From Gammaproteobacteria bacterium (GTDB lineage: Bacteria; Pseudomonadota; Gammaproteobacteria; UBA6429; Thiohalophilaceae): a stretch of DNA of 64,000 nucleotides. The DNA is taken from positions 248,001 to 312,000 of the forward strand of contig JAOUNS010000001.1 in the NCBI GenBank assembly GCA_029880855.1, given 5' to 3'. The notes beneath the pieces were generated by a model. The model had not been told where the DNA came from. It was given only the letters and a program-made list of their open reading frames with translations, and did not search any database. The translations under genes were made by a program, and so were the position numbers. Shown here piece by piece: positions 8,955 to 18,783 of this stretch. How positions within the stretch are numbered: the first letter of the stretch is position 1; each line of letters begins with the position of its first letter.

Positions 8955-11176
8955 AGCGCCTGATTAACAGCAGCACGGCCGTTGCGGTCCTGTTTATGTT
9001 GCTGTTGGCTTCGCTTTATCTGTTGAGCGGCTCAACCCATGACTCCATTCTGTTCGGCCGCCTCTACTCAGTGCTGCTGGTTATCAATCTGGCTGCCATT
9101 TTTCTGTTGCTGGTTCTGATCGGCAATAACCTTTATCAACTGGTCCGCCAATACCGCGCCCGTGTGACCGGCTCCCGCCTGACCGCCCGTCTGGTGGTGC
9201 TGTTTATCATCCTCTCGGTGACACCGGTCTCGGTGGTTTACTATTTTTCGCTGGAGTTTCTCAAGCGGGGTATCGACAGCTGGTTTGATGTGCGGGTCGA
9301 GGATGCCCTGAAAGATGCGCTGGAACTGAGCCAGGCCTCGCTGGGGATCCGTATGCATGAATTATTGCGTGAAACCGAACAGGTCGCCGCCCAGCTGCAT
9401 GCCGTCCCCGATGAACTGATGGCCCTCACCCTGAACGATCAACGCAGTAAAAGCGGTATGGCTGAGTTGACGGTCTTTTCCGCCAGCGGCCGCATTATTG
9501 CCGCCAGCAGCAAGGAGACCGCCGGGCTGGTGCCGCAGCGCCTGTCTGATTCCACCTATTTGCGGATCCATCAGGGACAGCCCGATGTGGGCCTGATCCC
9601 GATTTCAGACAAAGAGTTGTCCATCCGTATCGCCGTGGCCTTGCAACCCCACCATCCGGTCAACGAAAAGCGCATCCTGCAGGCCCTGTACGATATCCCC
9701 GAACGGATCAATGTCCTGGCCGACAGCGTGCAATCCGCCTTTGGTGATTACAATGAATTGGCCTATTTGCGCATCCCGCTCAAATACAGCTTTATTCTCA
9801 CCCTGTCGCTGGTCTTGCTGCTCAGCATCCTGACGGCCATTTGGGCCGCCTTCTTTTACGCCCGGCGGATGGTGGCGCCGATTACCGACCTGGTGGAAGG
9901 AACCCAGGCGGTGGCGGCGGGTAACTATGACAAGCGCCTGCCGCTGCCGGGCGGTGATGAATTGGGTCTGCTGGTCCTCTCCTTTAACCAGATGACCCAG
10001 AAGATTGCCATGGCAAATGACGCCGCCAAACAGAGTCAGCAGTTGATGGAACAACAGAACGCCTATCTGGAGGTGGTGCTGGCCCACTTGTCCTCGGGGG
10101 TGTTGACCTTCGATAACAAACACCGCCTGCACAGCAGTAACACGGCTGCCGGCCATATCCTCAATCTGGGGTTACAGGGCTTTCAGGGCCAGACCCTGCA
10201 GGCAGTCAGTCTGGCTGTGCCCCAATTGCAGCCCCTGAGCGATGTCATCAGCAAGCATTTGCAGGCCCATACCCAGGAGTGGCGCGATGAAGTCACCCTG
10301 TTCGGTCCGGGCGGCCGCCAGGTGTTAATGTGTCGCGGCACCCCGCTGCCTCATACCATCACCCTGCAGGGTGGGCATGTGGTGGTCTTTGATGACATCA
10401 CCAACCTGTTACAGGCCCAGCGTAACGCCGCCTGGGGTGAAGTGGCGCGACGCCTGGCTCACGAAATCAAGAACCCACTCACACCGATCCAGTTGTCCGC
10501 CGAGCGACTGCGGCGCAAATACCTCGATGCCATGGATGCCGATGATGCCGAGGTGCTGGATCGATCCACCCACACTATTGTGCAGCAGGTGGAGACTCTG
10601 AAAGAGATGGTCAAGGCCTTCTCCGATTACGCCCGCATGCCGGCCCTGCAACTGCAACCGGTGGACCTGAACACCATCGTGGCCGAGGTCAGCGAGCTTT
10701 ATCATGATGATGAAACCGGCGTGCGCATCACCATCCAGCGCGACAGCGGTATGCCGCTCATTGAGGCGGATCCCGGCCGTCTGCGCCAGTTGCTGCATAA
10801 CCTGATTAAAAACGGCATTGAGGCCATGCCCGATGAACGGACGGCCCATCTCACCCTCACCACCCATTGCGTGAAGGATGACAAGTGTCGCTACATCGAG
10901 TTACGCATCGAGGACAACGGACCGGGTATTCCGGAACAGCTGTTCGAACAACTGTTTGAACCCTATGTCACCACCAAGCCCAAAGGCAGCGGGCTGGGGC
11001 TGGCGATCGTGAAAAAAATCGTCGAAGAACACGGCGGGATAATTCGTGCAGAAAACCTGCCCCGGGGCGGCGCGAGTGTTATATTACGCCTGCCGGTCAC
11101 CGCACTCAGCCCGGACACTGAAACCAACCCCAACCCGGATTCAGAATTGGAAAACAACAGCAATGCAGCTGCCTGA
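8936..11176 (+). CDS. ntrY: NtrY-like sensor histidine kinase
   Basis: Membrane-bound sensor kinase, 746 residues. Two TM helices lie near residues 13-70, a third at about 85-110 (VVLFIILSVTPVSVVYYFSLEF), then a periplasmic region and a TM at about 283-308. HAMP (ITDLVEGTQAVAAGNYDKRLPL) and PAS-like segments follow. The HisKA phospho-acceptor is in RLAHEIKNPLTPIQLSAERL and the ATPase motifs are LIKNGIEAM, EDNGPGIP and GSGLGLAIVKK. This is the NtrY architecture, linked in other proteobacteria to nitrogen or redox sensing. The gene overlaps DUF4390 upstream by 19 nt and the ntrX-like gene downstream by 14 nt, showing an operon. The ligand is unknown. Confidence 0.93.
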   Translation: MALATLKRLINSSTAVAVLFMLLLASLYLLSGSTHDSILFGRLYSVLLVINLAAIFLLLVLIGNNLYQLVRQYRARVTGSRLTARLVVLFIILSVTPVSVVYYFSLEFLKRGIDSWFDVRVEDALKDALELSQASLGIRMHELLRETEQVAAQLHAVPDELMALTLNDQRSKSGMAELTVFSASGRIIAASSKETAGLVPQRLSDSTYLRIHQGQPDVGLIPISDKELSIRIAVALQPHHPVNEKRILQALYDIPERINVLADSVQSAFGDYNELAYLRIPLKYSFILTLSLVLLLSILTAIWAAFFYARRMVAPITDLVEGTQAVAAGNYDKRLPLPGGDELGLLVLSFNQMTQKIAMANDAAKQSQQLMEQQNAYLEVVLAHLSSGVLTFDNKHRLHSSNTAAGHILNLGLQGFQGQTLQAVSLAVPQLQPLSDVISKHLQAHTQEWRDEVTLFGPGGRQVLMCRGTPLPHTITLQGGHVVVFDDITNLLQAQRNAAWGEVARRLAHEIKNPLTPIQLSAERLRRKYLDAMDADDAEVLDRSTHTIVQQVETLKEMVKAFSDYARMPALQLQPVDLNTIVAEVSELYHDDETGVRITIQRDSGMPLIEADPGRLRQLLHNLIKNGIEAMPDERTAHLTLTTHCVKDDKCRYIELRIEDNGPGIPEQLFEQLFEPYVTTKPKGSGLGLAIVKKIVEEHGGIIRAENLPRGGASVILRLPVTALSPDTETNPNPDSELENNSNAAA

Positions 11177-12584
11177 CACCGTTATCGACCCATCCCGCCG
11201 CCACGCGCCGCCACGGCAGAGTCCGGCGATTCTGGTAGTGGATGATGAGCCGGATATCCGAAATCTGATTCAGGAAATCCTCGAAGACGAAGGTTATTCC
11301 GTCAATATCGCGGAAAACGGCAGCTCAGCACGTCAAATCCTGCATGACTTCCAGCCCGACCTGATCCTGCTGGATATCTGGATGCCTGATGTGGACGGTA
11401 TTACGCTCCTGAAAGAGTGGGCCGAAACCGGTGAACTGCTCATGCCGGTAATCATGATGTCAGGTCACGGTACAGTTGAAACCGCCGTTGAAGCCACCCG
11501 GCTGGGGGCCTTTGATTTCATTGAAAAACCCCTTTCCCTGACCCGCCTGTTACTGGTGATCGAACATGCCCTGAAACACGGCAAGCAGCGTGAGTTGGCG
11601 GACGCCAACAAAGCGGCCCTGAGTGTTTCCGAGCCGGTCGGCAAAAGCTTCACCATGCAGCAGTTACGCCAGCAGGTACGCCGTCTGGCCGGCCACGAGG
11701 CACCGGTCCTGATGAGCGGTGAGTCGGGGACCGGTATGCACCTGATTGCCCATTATCTGCACCTGTGCAGTCCGCGCAAGGAAGGCCCCTTCGTTGAGAT
11801 TAATGTGGCCTCGCTGGATGATGAACAGGCCGCCCGTGAAATATTTGGTTTTGAAGAGGGCGATCAACACCATCCCGGCTTGCTGGAGCAGGCCGCCGGC
11901 GGTACCGCCTTTTTCAGCGACATCAGCGAACTGGATATGACCACCCAGGCCCGACTCTTTTCGGCCCTGGAGAGTAAAAAGTTTTATCGGGTCAACGGCG
12001 AACAGGGGCTGCCCCTCAACGCACGCATCCTGGCCGCCAGCCACCAGTCCCTGGCCCGCAAGGTGGCCGCCGAGCAATTTCGCAAGGACCTCTACTACCA
12101 GTTAAATGTCCTGCCCCTGTATGTACCCCCGCTGCGTGACCATCGTGAAGATGTACCGGAACTGCTCAACTACTATGTCACGATCTTCGTGGAGCAGGAA
12201 AAACTGCCCTATCGCAAGTTCAGCATGGCGGCACAAAACCGCTTGCGGAACTACAGTTGGCCGGGCAATGTGCGGGAACTGATGAACCTGGTGCAACGTC
12301 TGTTGATTACCGGCACCAGTCTGGAAATCAGTCTGGAAGAGGTGGAACTGTCGCTGGGCAGCCAACAGATGCCGGCCCCTGAAACACCCGGTTTGCCGTT
12401 AGGGTATGATCTGCCCTTGCGTGAGGCACGCGAACTGTTTGAGCGGGCCTATCTGGAATATCAGTTACGCCGCCATAACGGCAGCGTTGGCAAGGTCGCC
12501 CAGATCGCCGGACTGGAGCGAACTCACTTATACCGGAAACTGCGCTCCCTGGGCATTGATCCCAAGGCGATCGCCCACGAATAA
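11163..12584 (+). CDS. ntrX: NtrX-like response regulator with degenerate AAA+ domain
   Basis: A 473-residue response regulator. Receiver at residues 20-140 (ILVVDDEPDIRN, phospho-Asp in LILLDIWMPDVDG, MMSGHGTVETA, FIEKPLSLTRL). The central AAA+ region aligns along its whole length with sigma54 activators but lacks key residues. Walker A reads GESGTGMH instead of GESGTGKE, the GAFTGA loop is absent (EIFGFEEGDQHHPGLLEQ) and Walker B reads GGTAFFSDI instead of GGTLFLDEI. The C-terminal Fis-type helix-turn-helix (GSVGKVAQIAGLERTHLYRKL) is intact. It therefore probably binds DNA under NtrY control without opening sigma54 promoters. The ATG at 11163 overlaps the end of ntrY by 14 nt. Confidence 0.9.
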   Translation: MQLPDTVIDPSRRHAPPRQSPAILVVDDEPDIRNLIQEILEDEGYSVNIAENGSSARQILHDFQPDLILLDIWMPDVDGITLLKEWAETGELLMPVIMMSGHGTVETAVEATRLGAFDFIEKPLSLTRLLLVIEHALKHGKQRELADANKAALSVSEPVGKSFTMQQLRQQVRRLAGHEAPVLMSGESGTGMHLIAHYLHLCSPRKEGPFVEINVASLDDEQAAREIFGFEEGDQHHPGLLEQAAGGTAFFSDISELDMTTQARLFSALESKKFYRVNGEQGLPLNARILAASHQSLARKVAAEQFRKDLYYQLNVLPLYVPPLRDHREDVPELLNYYVTIFVEQEKLPYRKFSMAAQNRLRNYSWPGNVRELMNLVQRLLITGTSLEISLEEVELSLGSQQMPAPETPGLPLGYDLPLREARELFERAYLEYQLRRHNGSVGKVAQIAGLERTHLYRKLRSLGIDPKAIAHE

Positions 12585-12613
12585 CACTCGGACAACAATA
12601 ACAACTCGACGAA

Positions 12614-13987
12614 ATGAAGATAATTATTCTCGGTGCGGGACAGGTTGGCAGTTCAGTCGCCGCCAACCTCTCCACAGAAGCCAATGACATTACCGTTGTC
12701 GATCACGAAGAGAAGGTCCTGCACGCCCTGCGGGATCGACTCGACATCAGTACGGTGACAGGCTGCGGTTCTCAACCCTCGATCCTGCGCAAGGCGGGGG
12801 CGGATGATGCGGACATGATCATTGCCGTCACCGACTCCGATGAAACCAACATGGTGGCCTGTCAGGTGGCCTACACCCTGTTCCATACCCCCACCAAGAT
12901 TGCCCGGGTACGCAACGTGGATTACCTGCGCTATCCGGTCCTGTTTAACCAGGAAGCCCTGCCTATCGATGTGCTGATCAGTCCGGAACAGTTAATCACC
13001 GACTATATCCAGCGCCTGATCAAATATCCCGGCGCCTTGCAGGTGCTGGAGTTTGCTGACGGTCTGGTCCAGCTGGTCGGCGTCAAGGCCTATTATGGCG
13101 GACCGCTGGTGGGCCATGAGTTGCGCGCCTTGCGTGAACACATGCCGAATATCGAAACCCGGGTCGCCGCCATCTTCCGCCGGGATCGGGCCATCCTGCC
13201 CGAAGGCCACACCGTCATCGAGGCCGATGATGAGGTCTTCTTTGTCGCCGCGCCGGAAAACATCAAAAACGTGATCAGTGAACTGCGCCGCCTGGACAAA
13301 CCCTATAAACGGATCATGCTCGCCGGCGGCGGCAATATCGGTCGTCGACTGGCCAAGACCCTGGAGAATGATTACCAGGTAAAACTCATCGATCACAACG
13401 TAGAACGAACCGCCTCGCTGGCCAATGAGCTGGAAAGGACCATTGTCCTGCTCGGTGATGCAGCGGATGAAGAATTACTGATGGAAGAGAACATCGAGAA
13501 CACCGATGTATTTTGCGCCCTGACCAATGACGATGAGGCCAACATTCTCTCCGCCATGCTGGCCAAACGACTCGGGGCGCGAAAAGTCATGGCCCTGATC
13601 AACCGTGCCTCCTATGTGGATCTGGTGGAGAGTGGCGACATCGACATCGCCATTTCCCCCCAGGTGGCCACCATCGGCAGCCTGCTGACCCATATCCGGC
13701 GCGGTGACGTGGTCAATGTTCACTCCCTGCGCCGTGGTGCAGCCGAGGCCATCGAGGCCATTGCCCACGGCGACCGCAGCAACTCCAAGGTGGTCGGGCG
13801 CAGTATCGAGGGACTGAAACTACCCGAAGGCACCACCATCGGCGCCATCGTACGCAACGGCAAAGTCATCATCGCCCACCACGATACGGTGATCGAATCG
13901 GAAGACCATGTCATCCTGTTCCTGATGGATAAAAACCGCATCCTGGAAGTGGAACGCCTCTTCCAGGTGGGTATTACTTTCCTGTAG
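12614..13987 (+). CDS. trkA: Trk potassium uptake regulatory protein TrkA
   Basis: Cytoplasmic NAD(H)-binding gating subunit of the Trk K+ uptake system, 457 residues as in E. coli TrkA. It has two RCK_N-RCK_C halves: Rossmann loops at [12 protein letters not shown] (residue 5) and [12 protein letters not shown] (about residue 236), each followed by a TrkA-C ligand-binding domain ([35 protein letters not shown]). The trkH channel gene starts 6 nt after its stop. Placement behind ntrYX is frequent in gammaproteobacteria. Confidence 0.97.
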   Translation: MKIIILGAGQVGSSVAANLSTEANDITVVDHEEKVLHALRDRLDISTVTGCGSQPSILRKAGADDADMIIAVTDSDETNMVACQVAYTLFHTPTKIARVRNVDYLRYPVLFNQEALPIDVLISPEQLITDYIQRLIKYPGALQVLEFADGLVQLVGVKAYYGGPLVGHELRALREHMPNIETRVAAIFRRDRAILPEGHTVIEADDEVFFVAAPENIKNVISELRRLDKPYKRIMLAGGGNIGRRLAKTLENDYQVKLIDHNVERTASLANELERTIVLLGDAADEELLMEENIENTDVFCALTNDDEANILSAMLAKRLGARKVMALINRASYVDLVESGDIDIAISPQVATIGSLLTHIRRGDVVNVHSLRRGAAEAIEAIAHGDRSNSKVVGRSIEGLKLPEGTTIGAIVRNGKVIIAHHDTVIESEDHVILFLMDKNRILEVERLFQVGITFL

Positions 13988-13993
13988 TCGACG

Positions 13994-15439
13994 ATGCAGC
14001 TGTTAACCATTTTTCGGATCCTCGGCCTGTTTCTGATGGTGTTCAGCACCTCATTTCTGCCGCCCATGCTGGTCTCGGTCATCTATGATGACCATACCCT
14101 TTACCCCTTTCTAAAGTCATTTTTACTGACCCTGCTGACCGGGCTGTTTCTCTGGCTGCCGGTGCGCAATTACAAAAAAGAGTTTCGCCTGCGCGACGGC
14201 TTCCTCATCGTTGCCATGTTCTGGACCGTACTGGGTCTGGTGGGCGCCCTGCCGTTGAGTCAGATCGGTCTGTCGGTCACCAATGCGGTGTTTGAATCCG
14301 TTTCCGGCCTGACCACCACCGGCGCCACGGTGATTACCAATCTGGAGGAGATGCCCAAGTCCATCCTCTATTACCGCCAGCAACTGCAATGGCTGGGCGG
14401 TATCGGGATCATTGTGATTGCCGTGGCCATCATGCCCATGCTGGGGATCGGCGGTATGCAGTTGTACCGCGCCGAGACCCCCGGCCCCATGAAAGACAAA
14501 AAACTCACCCCGCGTATCACCGAAACCGCCAAAGCACTGTGGTACATCTATTTATCACTCACCATTGCCTGTGCGGTCGCCTACTGGCTGGCGGGGATGG
14601 ATCTGTTTGACGCCATCGGCCACAGTTTCTCCACCATCGCCATCGGCGGCTTCTCCACCCACGATGCCAGCATGGGCTACTTCAATAACAAGCCGCTGGT
14701 TGAAGTGGTCGCGATTATCTTTATGTTGTTATCCGGGGTGAATTTTGCGTTGCATTTCACCGCCTGGCATGACCGCAGCCCGCTGCACTACTTCCGCGAT
14801 GTGGAATTCAAGGCCTATCTGGGTATCCTGGCCGTGGTCTCGGTGATCTCCTCGGCTTATCTCTACTATATGGACGTGGTGTTGTTCCCCGGTGAGGCGA
14901 TCCTCAAGGGGGTGTTCCAAACCGTTTCCATCGGCACCACCACCGGTTTCACCACCGACGAGTACCACAACTGGCCCGGCTTCCTGCCGGTGCTGTTGCT
15001 GTTTATCAGTTTCATCGGCGCCTGCGCCGGCTCCACCGGCGGCGGCATGAAGGTGATCCGCTTCCTGCTCCTGCTCAAGCAGGGTATCCGCGAGATCAAA
15101 CGGGTCATTCACCCCAATGCCGTGATTCCCATCAAGATCGGCGGCAGTCCCCTGTCTGATCGGGTGGTGGATGCGGTATGGGGATTTTTCTCCACCTATG
15201 TGGCGATCTTTGTGATTATCCTGCTGATCCTGATGCTCACCGGTCTGGATCAGATCAGCGCCTTCTCCGCCACGGCCGCCTGCATCAACAACCTGGGACC
15301 CGGCCTGAATGAAGTCGGCCCCAACTACGCCACGCTGGAAGATACCGCCAAGTGGGTGCTCTGTTTCGCCATGCTGCTGGGTCGTCTGGAGATCTTTACC
15401 TTGCTGGTCTTGCTGACCCCCGCCTTCTGGCGACGTTGA
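13994..15439 (+). CDS. trkH: Trk potassium uptake channel protein TrkH
   Basis: Membrane K+ channel subunit of about 481 residues. It is built from four pore-loop repeats, with the selectivity segments visible as LTTTGATVI, IAIGGFSTHD, SIGTTTGFTTDEY and CINNLGPGL. LGGIGIIVIAVAIMPMLGIGGMQL is a hallmark of the family. It is translated right after trkA (6-nt gap), and TrkA is its gating partner. The frame ends ILTLLVLLTPAFWRR-like, the usual C-terminus. Confidence 0.97.
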   Translation: MQLLTIFRILGLFLMVFSTSFLPPMLVSVIYDDHTLYPFLKSFLLTLLTGLFLWLPVRNYKKEFRLRDGFLIVAMFWTVLGLVGALPLSQIGLSVTNAVFESVSGLTTTGATVITNLEEMPKSILYYRQQLQWLGGIGIIVIAVAIMPMLGIGGMQLYRAETPGPMKDKKLTPRITETAKALWYIYLSLTIACAVAYWLAGMDLFDAIGHSFSTIAIGGFSTHDASMGYFNNKPLVEVVAIIFMLLSGVNFALHFTAWHDRSPLHYFRDVEFKAYLGILAVVSVISSAYLYYMDVVLFPGEAILKGVFQTVSIGTTTGFTTDEYHNWPGFLPVLLLFISFIGACAGSTGGGMKVIRFLLLLKQGIREIKRVIHPNAVIPIKIGGSPLSDRVVDAVWGFFSTYVAIFVIILLILMLTGLDQISAFSATAACINNLGPGLNEVGPNYATLEDTAKWVLCFAMLLGRLEIFTLLVLLTPAFWRR

Positions 15440-15443
15440 GGCC

Positions 15444-16019
15444 ATGACGCAAACGGATCAACTCAAGTGGGATCAACGCTATCGGCTTAATGAAGAGCCA
15501 CCTGTCGCCGCCAGAGTGCTGACGGAAAATCTGCACCTGCTCCCCGCACAGGGGACAGCGCTGGATTTTGCGTGCGGGCTGGGCGGGAATGCCCTGCTGC
15601 TGGCCCGGGAAGGGCTGGAAACCCTGGCCTGGGATATCTCACCGGTGGCCATTGTTAAACTGCAACAGACCGCCGACGATCAACAACTCCCTGTCACCGC
15701 TGAAGTGCGTGATGTAATGAAACACCCCTTGCCGGAACAGCACTTTGACGTGATCGTGGTCAGCTATTTTCTGGAGCGTTCACTGGCGCCGGCCCTGCAG
15801 AAGGCCCTCAAACCCAACGGTCTGTTGTTCTATCAAACTTTCAACCAAACCCGGCTCACCGGGCGCGGCCCGCAAAATCCCGACTATCGGCTGGCGGAAA
15901 ATGAATTGCCGGCCCTCTTTGCCGGACTGAAGATCCGCTACTATCGTGAAGACGGGCTGACCGGGGAACTGACCAGCGGATTACGCGACGAAAGCTTGCT
16001 GGTGGCACAAAACTGCTAA
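15444..16019 (+). CDS. Class I SAM-dependent methyltransferase (TehB-like)
   Basis: A 191-residue methyltransferase. SAM-binding motif I is LDFACGLGGNALLLAREG, motif II is LAWDISPVAIVKL, and FDVIVVSYFLERSLAPAL is the post-motif region. YFLERSL and LFYQTFNQTRL resemble small proteins annotated as tellurite-resistance or thiopurine-type methyltransferases. The substrate cannot be inferred. It begins 4 nt after the trkH stop, so it is probably the last or next-to-last gene of the ntrYX-trkAH transcript. Confidence 0.8.
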   Translation: MTQTDQLKWDQRYRLNEEPPVAARVLTENLHLLPAQGTALDFACGLGGNALLLAREGLETLAWDISPVAIVKLQQTADDQQLPVTAEVRDVMKHPLPEQHFDVIVVSYFLERSLAPALQKALKPNGLLFYQTFNQTRLTGRGPQNPDYRLAENELPALFAGLKIRYYREDGLTGELTSGLRDESLLVAQNC

Positions 16020-16055
16020 ACTGTTTGACATCACTGTTATTCAGGAACACCCAAA

Positions 16056-16586
16056 ATGCCTGTGAGATCTTTCTTGCTTTGTCTGTTATCGGTCGTGCTG
16101 TTCGCCTGTTCCTCGGCCGATTACCACCGCATGGTGCCCAACAACGCTGATAGAATTGCACCGACCCACCAGCCGCTGACCGTCTTGCCGGTCAAAACTT
16201 CTATCCGGCAAACCGTCAGTGCCCCGTTGGAGATGGCGACCTATACCAGCGCATTGAAAGCGGCCATGGAAAAGACCGGGTTATTCAGCCGCGTGCAGAG
16301 CGAACCTGTGGAAAAGGGCTTTCAACTTGAAACCAGCATGACCATGCAGAAACTGCGTTTGGATGATCGGGTGGTTCATTTTGAGATGACGGTTCGCTAT
16401 GCCTTTGTGAATCGACACAACCAGGTTGTCTTCATCACCGATATCCGGTCCCATTGCAGCAAGAGCCCGTCAGACCATCTGGTCGGCGCCACCCGTGAAC
16501 GCAGCGCGATTGAATGCGGAGTGAAAAAGAACCTCACCAGCCTGATGGATCAGATCTATACCCGGCAACACCAGTTTGCCAAATAG
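16056..16586 (+). CDS. Putative outer-membrane lipoprotein
   Basis: A 176-residue protein with a lipoprotein signal: MPVRSFLLCLLSVVLFACSSAD, lipobox LFAC, so Cys18 is the likely lipidated residue. The mature part is a small alpha/beta-looking domain (KTGLFSRVQSEPVEKGFQLETSMTMQ), as in periplasmic lipoproteins that compare subunit pairs. No enzymatic motif is visible and I do not recognise the family with certainty. It lies 36 nt after the methyltransferase and is followed by a hairpin. Confidence 0.7.
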   Translation: MPVRSFLLCLLSVVLFACSSADYHRMVPNNADRIAPTHQPLTVLPVKTSIRQTVSAPLEMATYTSALKAAMEKTGLFSRVQSEPVEKGFQLETSMTMQKLRLDDRVVHFEMTVRYAFVNRHNQVVFITDIRSHCSKSPSDHLVGATRERSAIECGVKKNLTSLMDQIYTRQHQFAK

Positions 16587-16614
16587 CGGCTGAAGACTGT
16601 CCGTGTACCGATAG

Positions 16615-16645
16615 CACGGCCTGCAATGCAGGCCGTGTGTGTTTT
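16615..16645 (+). terminator. Hairpin terminator between convergent genes
   Basis: A perfect 10-bp stem, CACGGCCTGC (16615-16624) with GCAGGCCGTG (16628-16637), and a 3-nt loop, followed on the plus strand by a moderately T-rich stretch (TGTGTGTTTT). It ends the long plus-strand run and faces the end of the minus-strand SulP gene. Confidence 0.7.
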
Positions 16646-16671
16646 CAGCATAAAGAGAAAAGTTTTACCCA

Positions 16672-18432
16672 TTACGTTTGGCTGCCGCACTCACTAAACA
16701 CCCGCCGCTGACAACCGGCGCAAATGTCCTGATCCAGTTCTTCAAAAATCGCGCCGATGGCGTCCTTCTTGGACACAAAGACGTTTTCCGCGCCAAAGCG
16801 TTGCAGATAATCACCGCGCTTGAGTACCGCACACACCTGCTCTTTCACCTTGACCACGTATAGGCCACCGTCTCTTTTCTTGCGCCGATCAGATTCCTGC
16901 AAAATCATCTCGGCCCCGGCAATATCAATAAAGTTGATCCCGTGTCCGACGATCAACAGATGCTTTTGTTGTGGATTGACTTCGCTAAAGCCACGAATCA
17001 CCTGTTGCACGTGATCGACTGCGCCGAAAAACAGTGAACCGTCAATCTGGATGATTTTCAACTGCGGACACTCCACCTTGTCTCTGGCGTCGACCATTTC
17101 ACGTTTTTCACCTTCCATATTCGGCACCAGACTGGTGATCCGCGGCCGTGCCGTACGCATCAGGTACATGATCAGTGACAGCATCACACCCACGTAGATC
17201 GCAAATTCCAGTTCCACAAACAGCGTAGCCATAAAAGTAGCAACCAGGATCAGGGTTTCCGAACGACTCACCTGGATAATGTTATGGATGTGGTGAAAAT
17301 CGATCAGACGCCAGGCGACGATGACCAGAATACCGGCCATCGCCGGAATGGGCAGATAGGCCGCCAACGGGGCCACCACCAACAGAATCACGCCCAGAAT
17401 CAATGCCGCAAACAGTGCGGCCATCGGGGTGCGTGCACCGGCGGCATAGTTGATCCCGCTGCGGGTAAAAGAGCCGGATGAGGCATAGCTGGAAAAAAAA
17501 CTGCCAATGATATTCGCCGAGCCCTGCCCGATAAATTCCTGGTTGCCATTGATGTGCTGACCGGATTTGAGCGCGACAGAACGGGCGATGGAAACGGCTT
17601 CCACCAGCCCCAGCAGCGCCACCGCCAGCGCACCCGAACCCAGTTGTTTGATCGAAGCAAGTGACAGATCCGGCAGCGAAAAAGGCGGCAGACTGCGCGG
17701 CAGCTCACCGACCAGTTTAATCTTGTGTTGATCGGCGCCAAGATACAGGGCGGCTAAACTCCCAACCACCATGGCAATCAACAACCCCGGCCAACGCGGG
17801 CGGTAAATCATAAAGATCACCCCCACAGCCAGACTGAGTCCGGCCACCACAGTGGCGTACGGGTTGATATCTTCAATCTGTTCCAGCAGGTCCAGCCAGG
17901 TATACAGGAAAGAGGCGCCGGAGGGGATCGACACCCCAAAGAAATGTTTCAACTGACTGGTGGCAATCAGCAAGGCCGCCCCGGCGGTGAAGCCCACCAC
18001 CACAGAGTGGGAGACAAAGTTGACCAGCGCCCCCATTTTGCCCAGCCCCAGCCCCAGCTGGTATGCGCCGGCGAGAAAGGTCAGGGTCAGTGCCAGTTGA
18101 ATGTATTCCGGGCTGCCCGGTTGCGCAAACTGGCTCACTGTGGCGAACACCACAATGGAGATAGCCGTAGTCGGCCCGGAGATCAGATGATAGGAAGAAC
18201 CAAACAGAGCAGCGATCACCGGCGGCACCATGGCGGAATAGAGACCATAGACCGGCGGCAAACCGGCAATCATGGCAAAGGCCACACCTTGTGGCAGAAC
18301 AATCACCGCACCTGTCAAACCCGCTGTGAAGTCCGCCCGCAGTGTTTCCCGGTTGACCATGGGCCACCAGCGCAAAAACGGCATGAAACGAACCAGAAAC
18401 AAATTACATTGCTGTGCAAAAAGTTTAAGCAT
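16672..18432 (-). CDS. SulP family anion transporter with STAS domain
   Basis: SLC26/SulP transporter, 586 residues, moving anions such as sulfate or bicarbonate across the inner membrane. The N-terminal two thirds are hydrophobic, with the signature VIVLPQGVAFAMIAGLPPVYGLYSAMVPP at residues 40-70, LISGPTTAIS, and SGSFTRSGINYAAGARTP in the second half. A C-terminal STAS domain covers about residues 440-560 (IIQIDGSLFFGAVDHV, HGINFIDIAGAEML). The tail carries an unusual CAGCQRRVFSEC with three close cysteines. The ATG at 18432 has GAGG 8 nt upstream. The transported ion cannot be decided from sequence. Confidence 0.9.
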   Translation of the reverse strand: MLKLFAQQCNLFLVRFMPFLRWWPMVNRETLRADFTAGLTGAVIVLPQGVAFAMIAGLPPVYGLYSAMVPPVIAALFGSSYHLISGPTTAISIVVFATVSQFAQPGSPEYIQLALTLTFLAGAYQLGLGLGKMGALVNFVSHSVVVGFTAGAALLIATSQLKHFFGVSIPSGASFLYTWLDLLEQIEDINPYATVVAGLSLAVGVIFMIYRPRWPGLLIAMVVGSLAALYLGADQHKIKLVGELPRSLPPFSLPDLSLASIKQLGSGALAVALLGLVEAVSIARSVALKSGQHINGNQEFIGQGSANIIGSFFSSYASSGSFTRSGINYAAGARTPMAALFAALILGVILLVVAPLAAYLPIPAMAGILVIVAWRLIDFHHIHNIIQVSRSETLILVATFMATLFVELEFAIYVGVMLSLIMYLMRTARPRITSLVPNMEGEKREMVDARDKVECPQLKIIQIDGSLFFGAVDHVQQVIRGFSEVNPQQKHLLIVGHGINFIDIAGAEMILQESDRRKKRDGGLYVVKVKEQVCAVLKRGDYLQRFGAENVFVSKKDAIGAIFEELDQDICAGCQRRVFSECGSQT

Positions 18433-18710
18433 GGAATTCCTCAACTGCGGCGGTCAATTCCGGCCGATTTCGCATCCATACTACAAACAACAGCAGCCCG
18501 TACCGACACAGGCCGGTGGGTCTCCTTGTGGATACTGAAATCTACCAGAATGGGGTGGATTGGCTATGGTCGGGCCGTCTCGACAGCACCTGACTCGTTC
18601 AGGAATATACTATGCGTGATATGAAAGGTGAATACTAGTGAATCACCATGCTCTTATATTCTTCTACGGAATATTGTTGCGAGTATAACCGGGTTTACAC
18701 CGGCCACAAA
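18433..18710. other. Intergenic region between SulP gene and the terminator of the PKD gene
   Basis: No credible gene. The part next to 18432 must hold the minus-strand promoter and leader of the SulP gene. The rest (18540-18700) shows no hairpin, repeat or conserved motif that I recognise. Confidence 0.5.
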
Positions 18711-18735
18711 TAAAAACCCCCGTCAGAGACGGGGG
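18711..18735 (-). terminator. Rho-independent terminator of the PKD-domain gene
   Basis: The stem CCCCCGTC (18717-18724) pairs with GACGGGGG (18728-18735) around a 3-nt loop. On the minus strand it is followed by five T. It lies 48 nt after the stop of the PKD gene. Confidence 0.9.
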
Positions 18736-18783
18736 CCAAGCGAATGAGTCAGGTTTCGCTTCAAAATCGATACGCGTTGTTTG

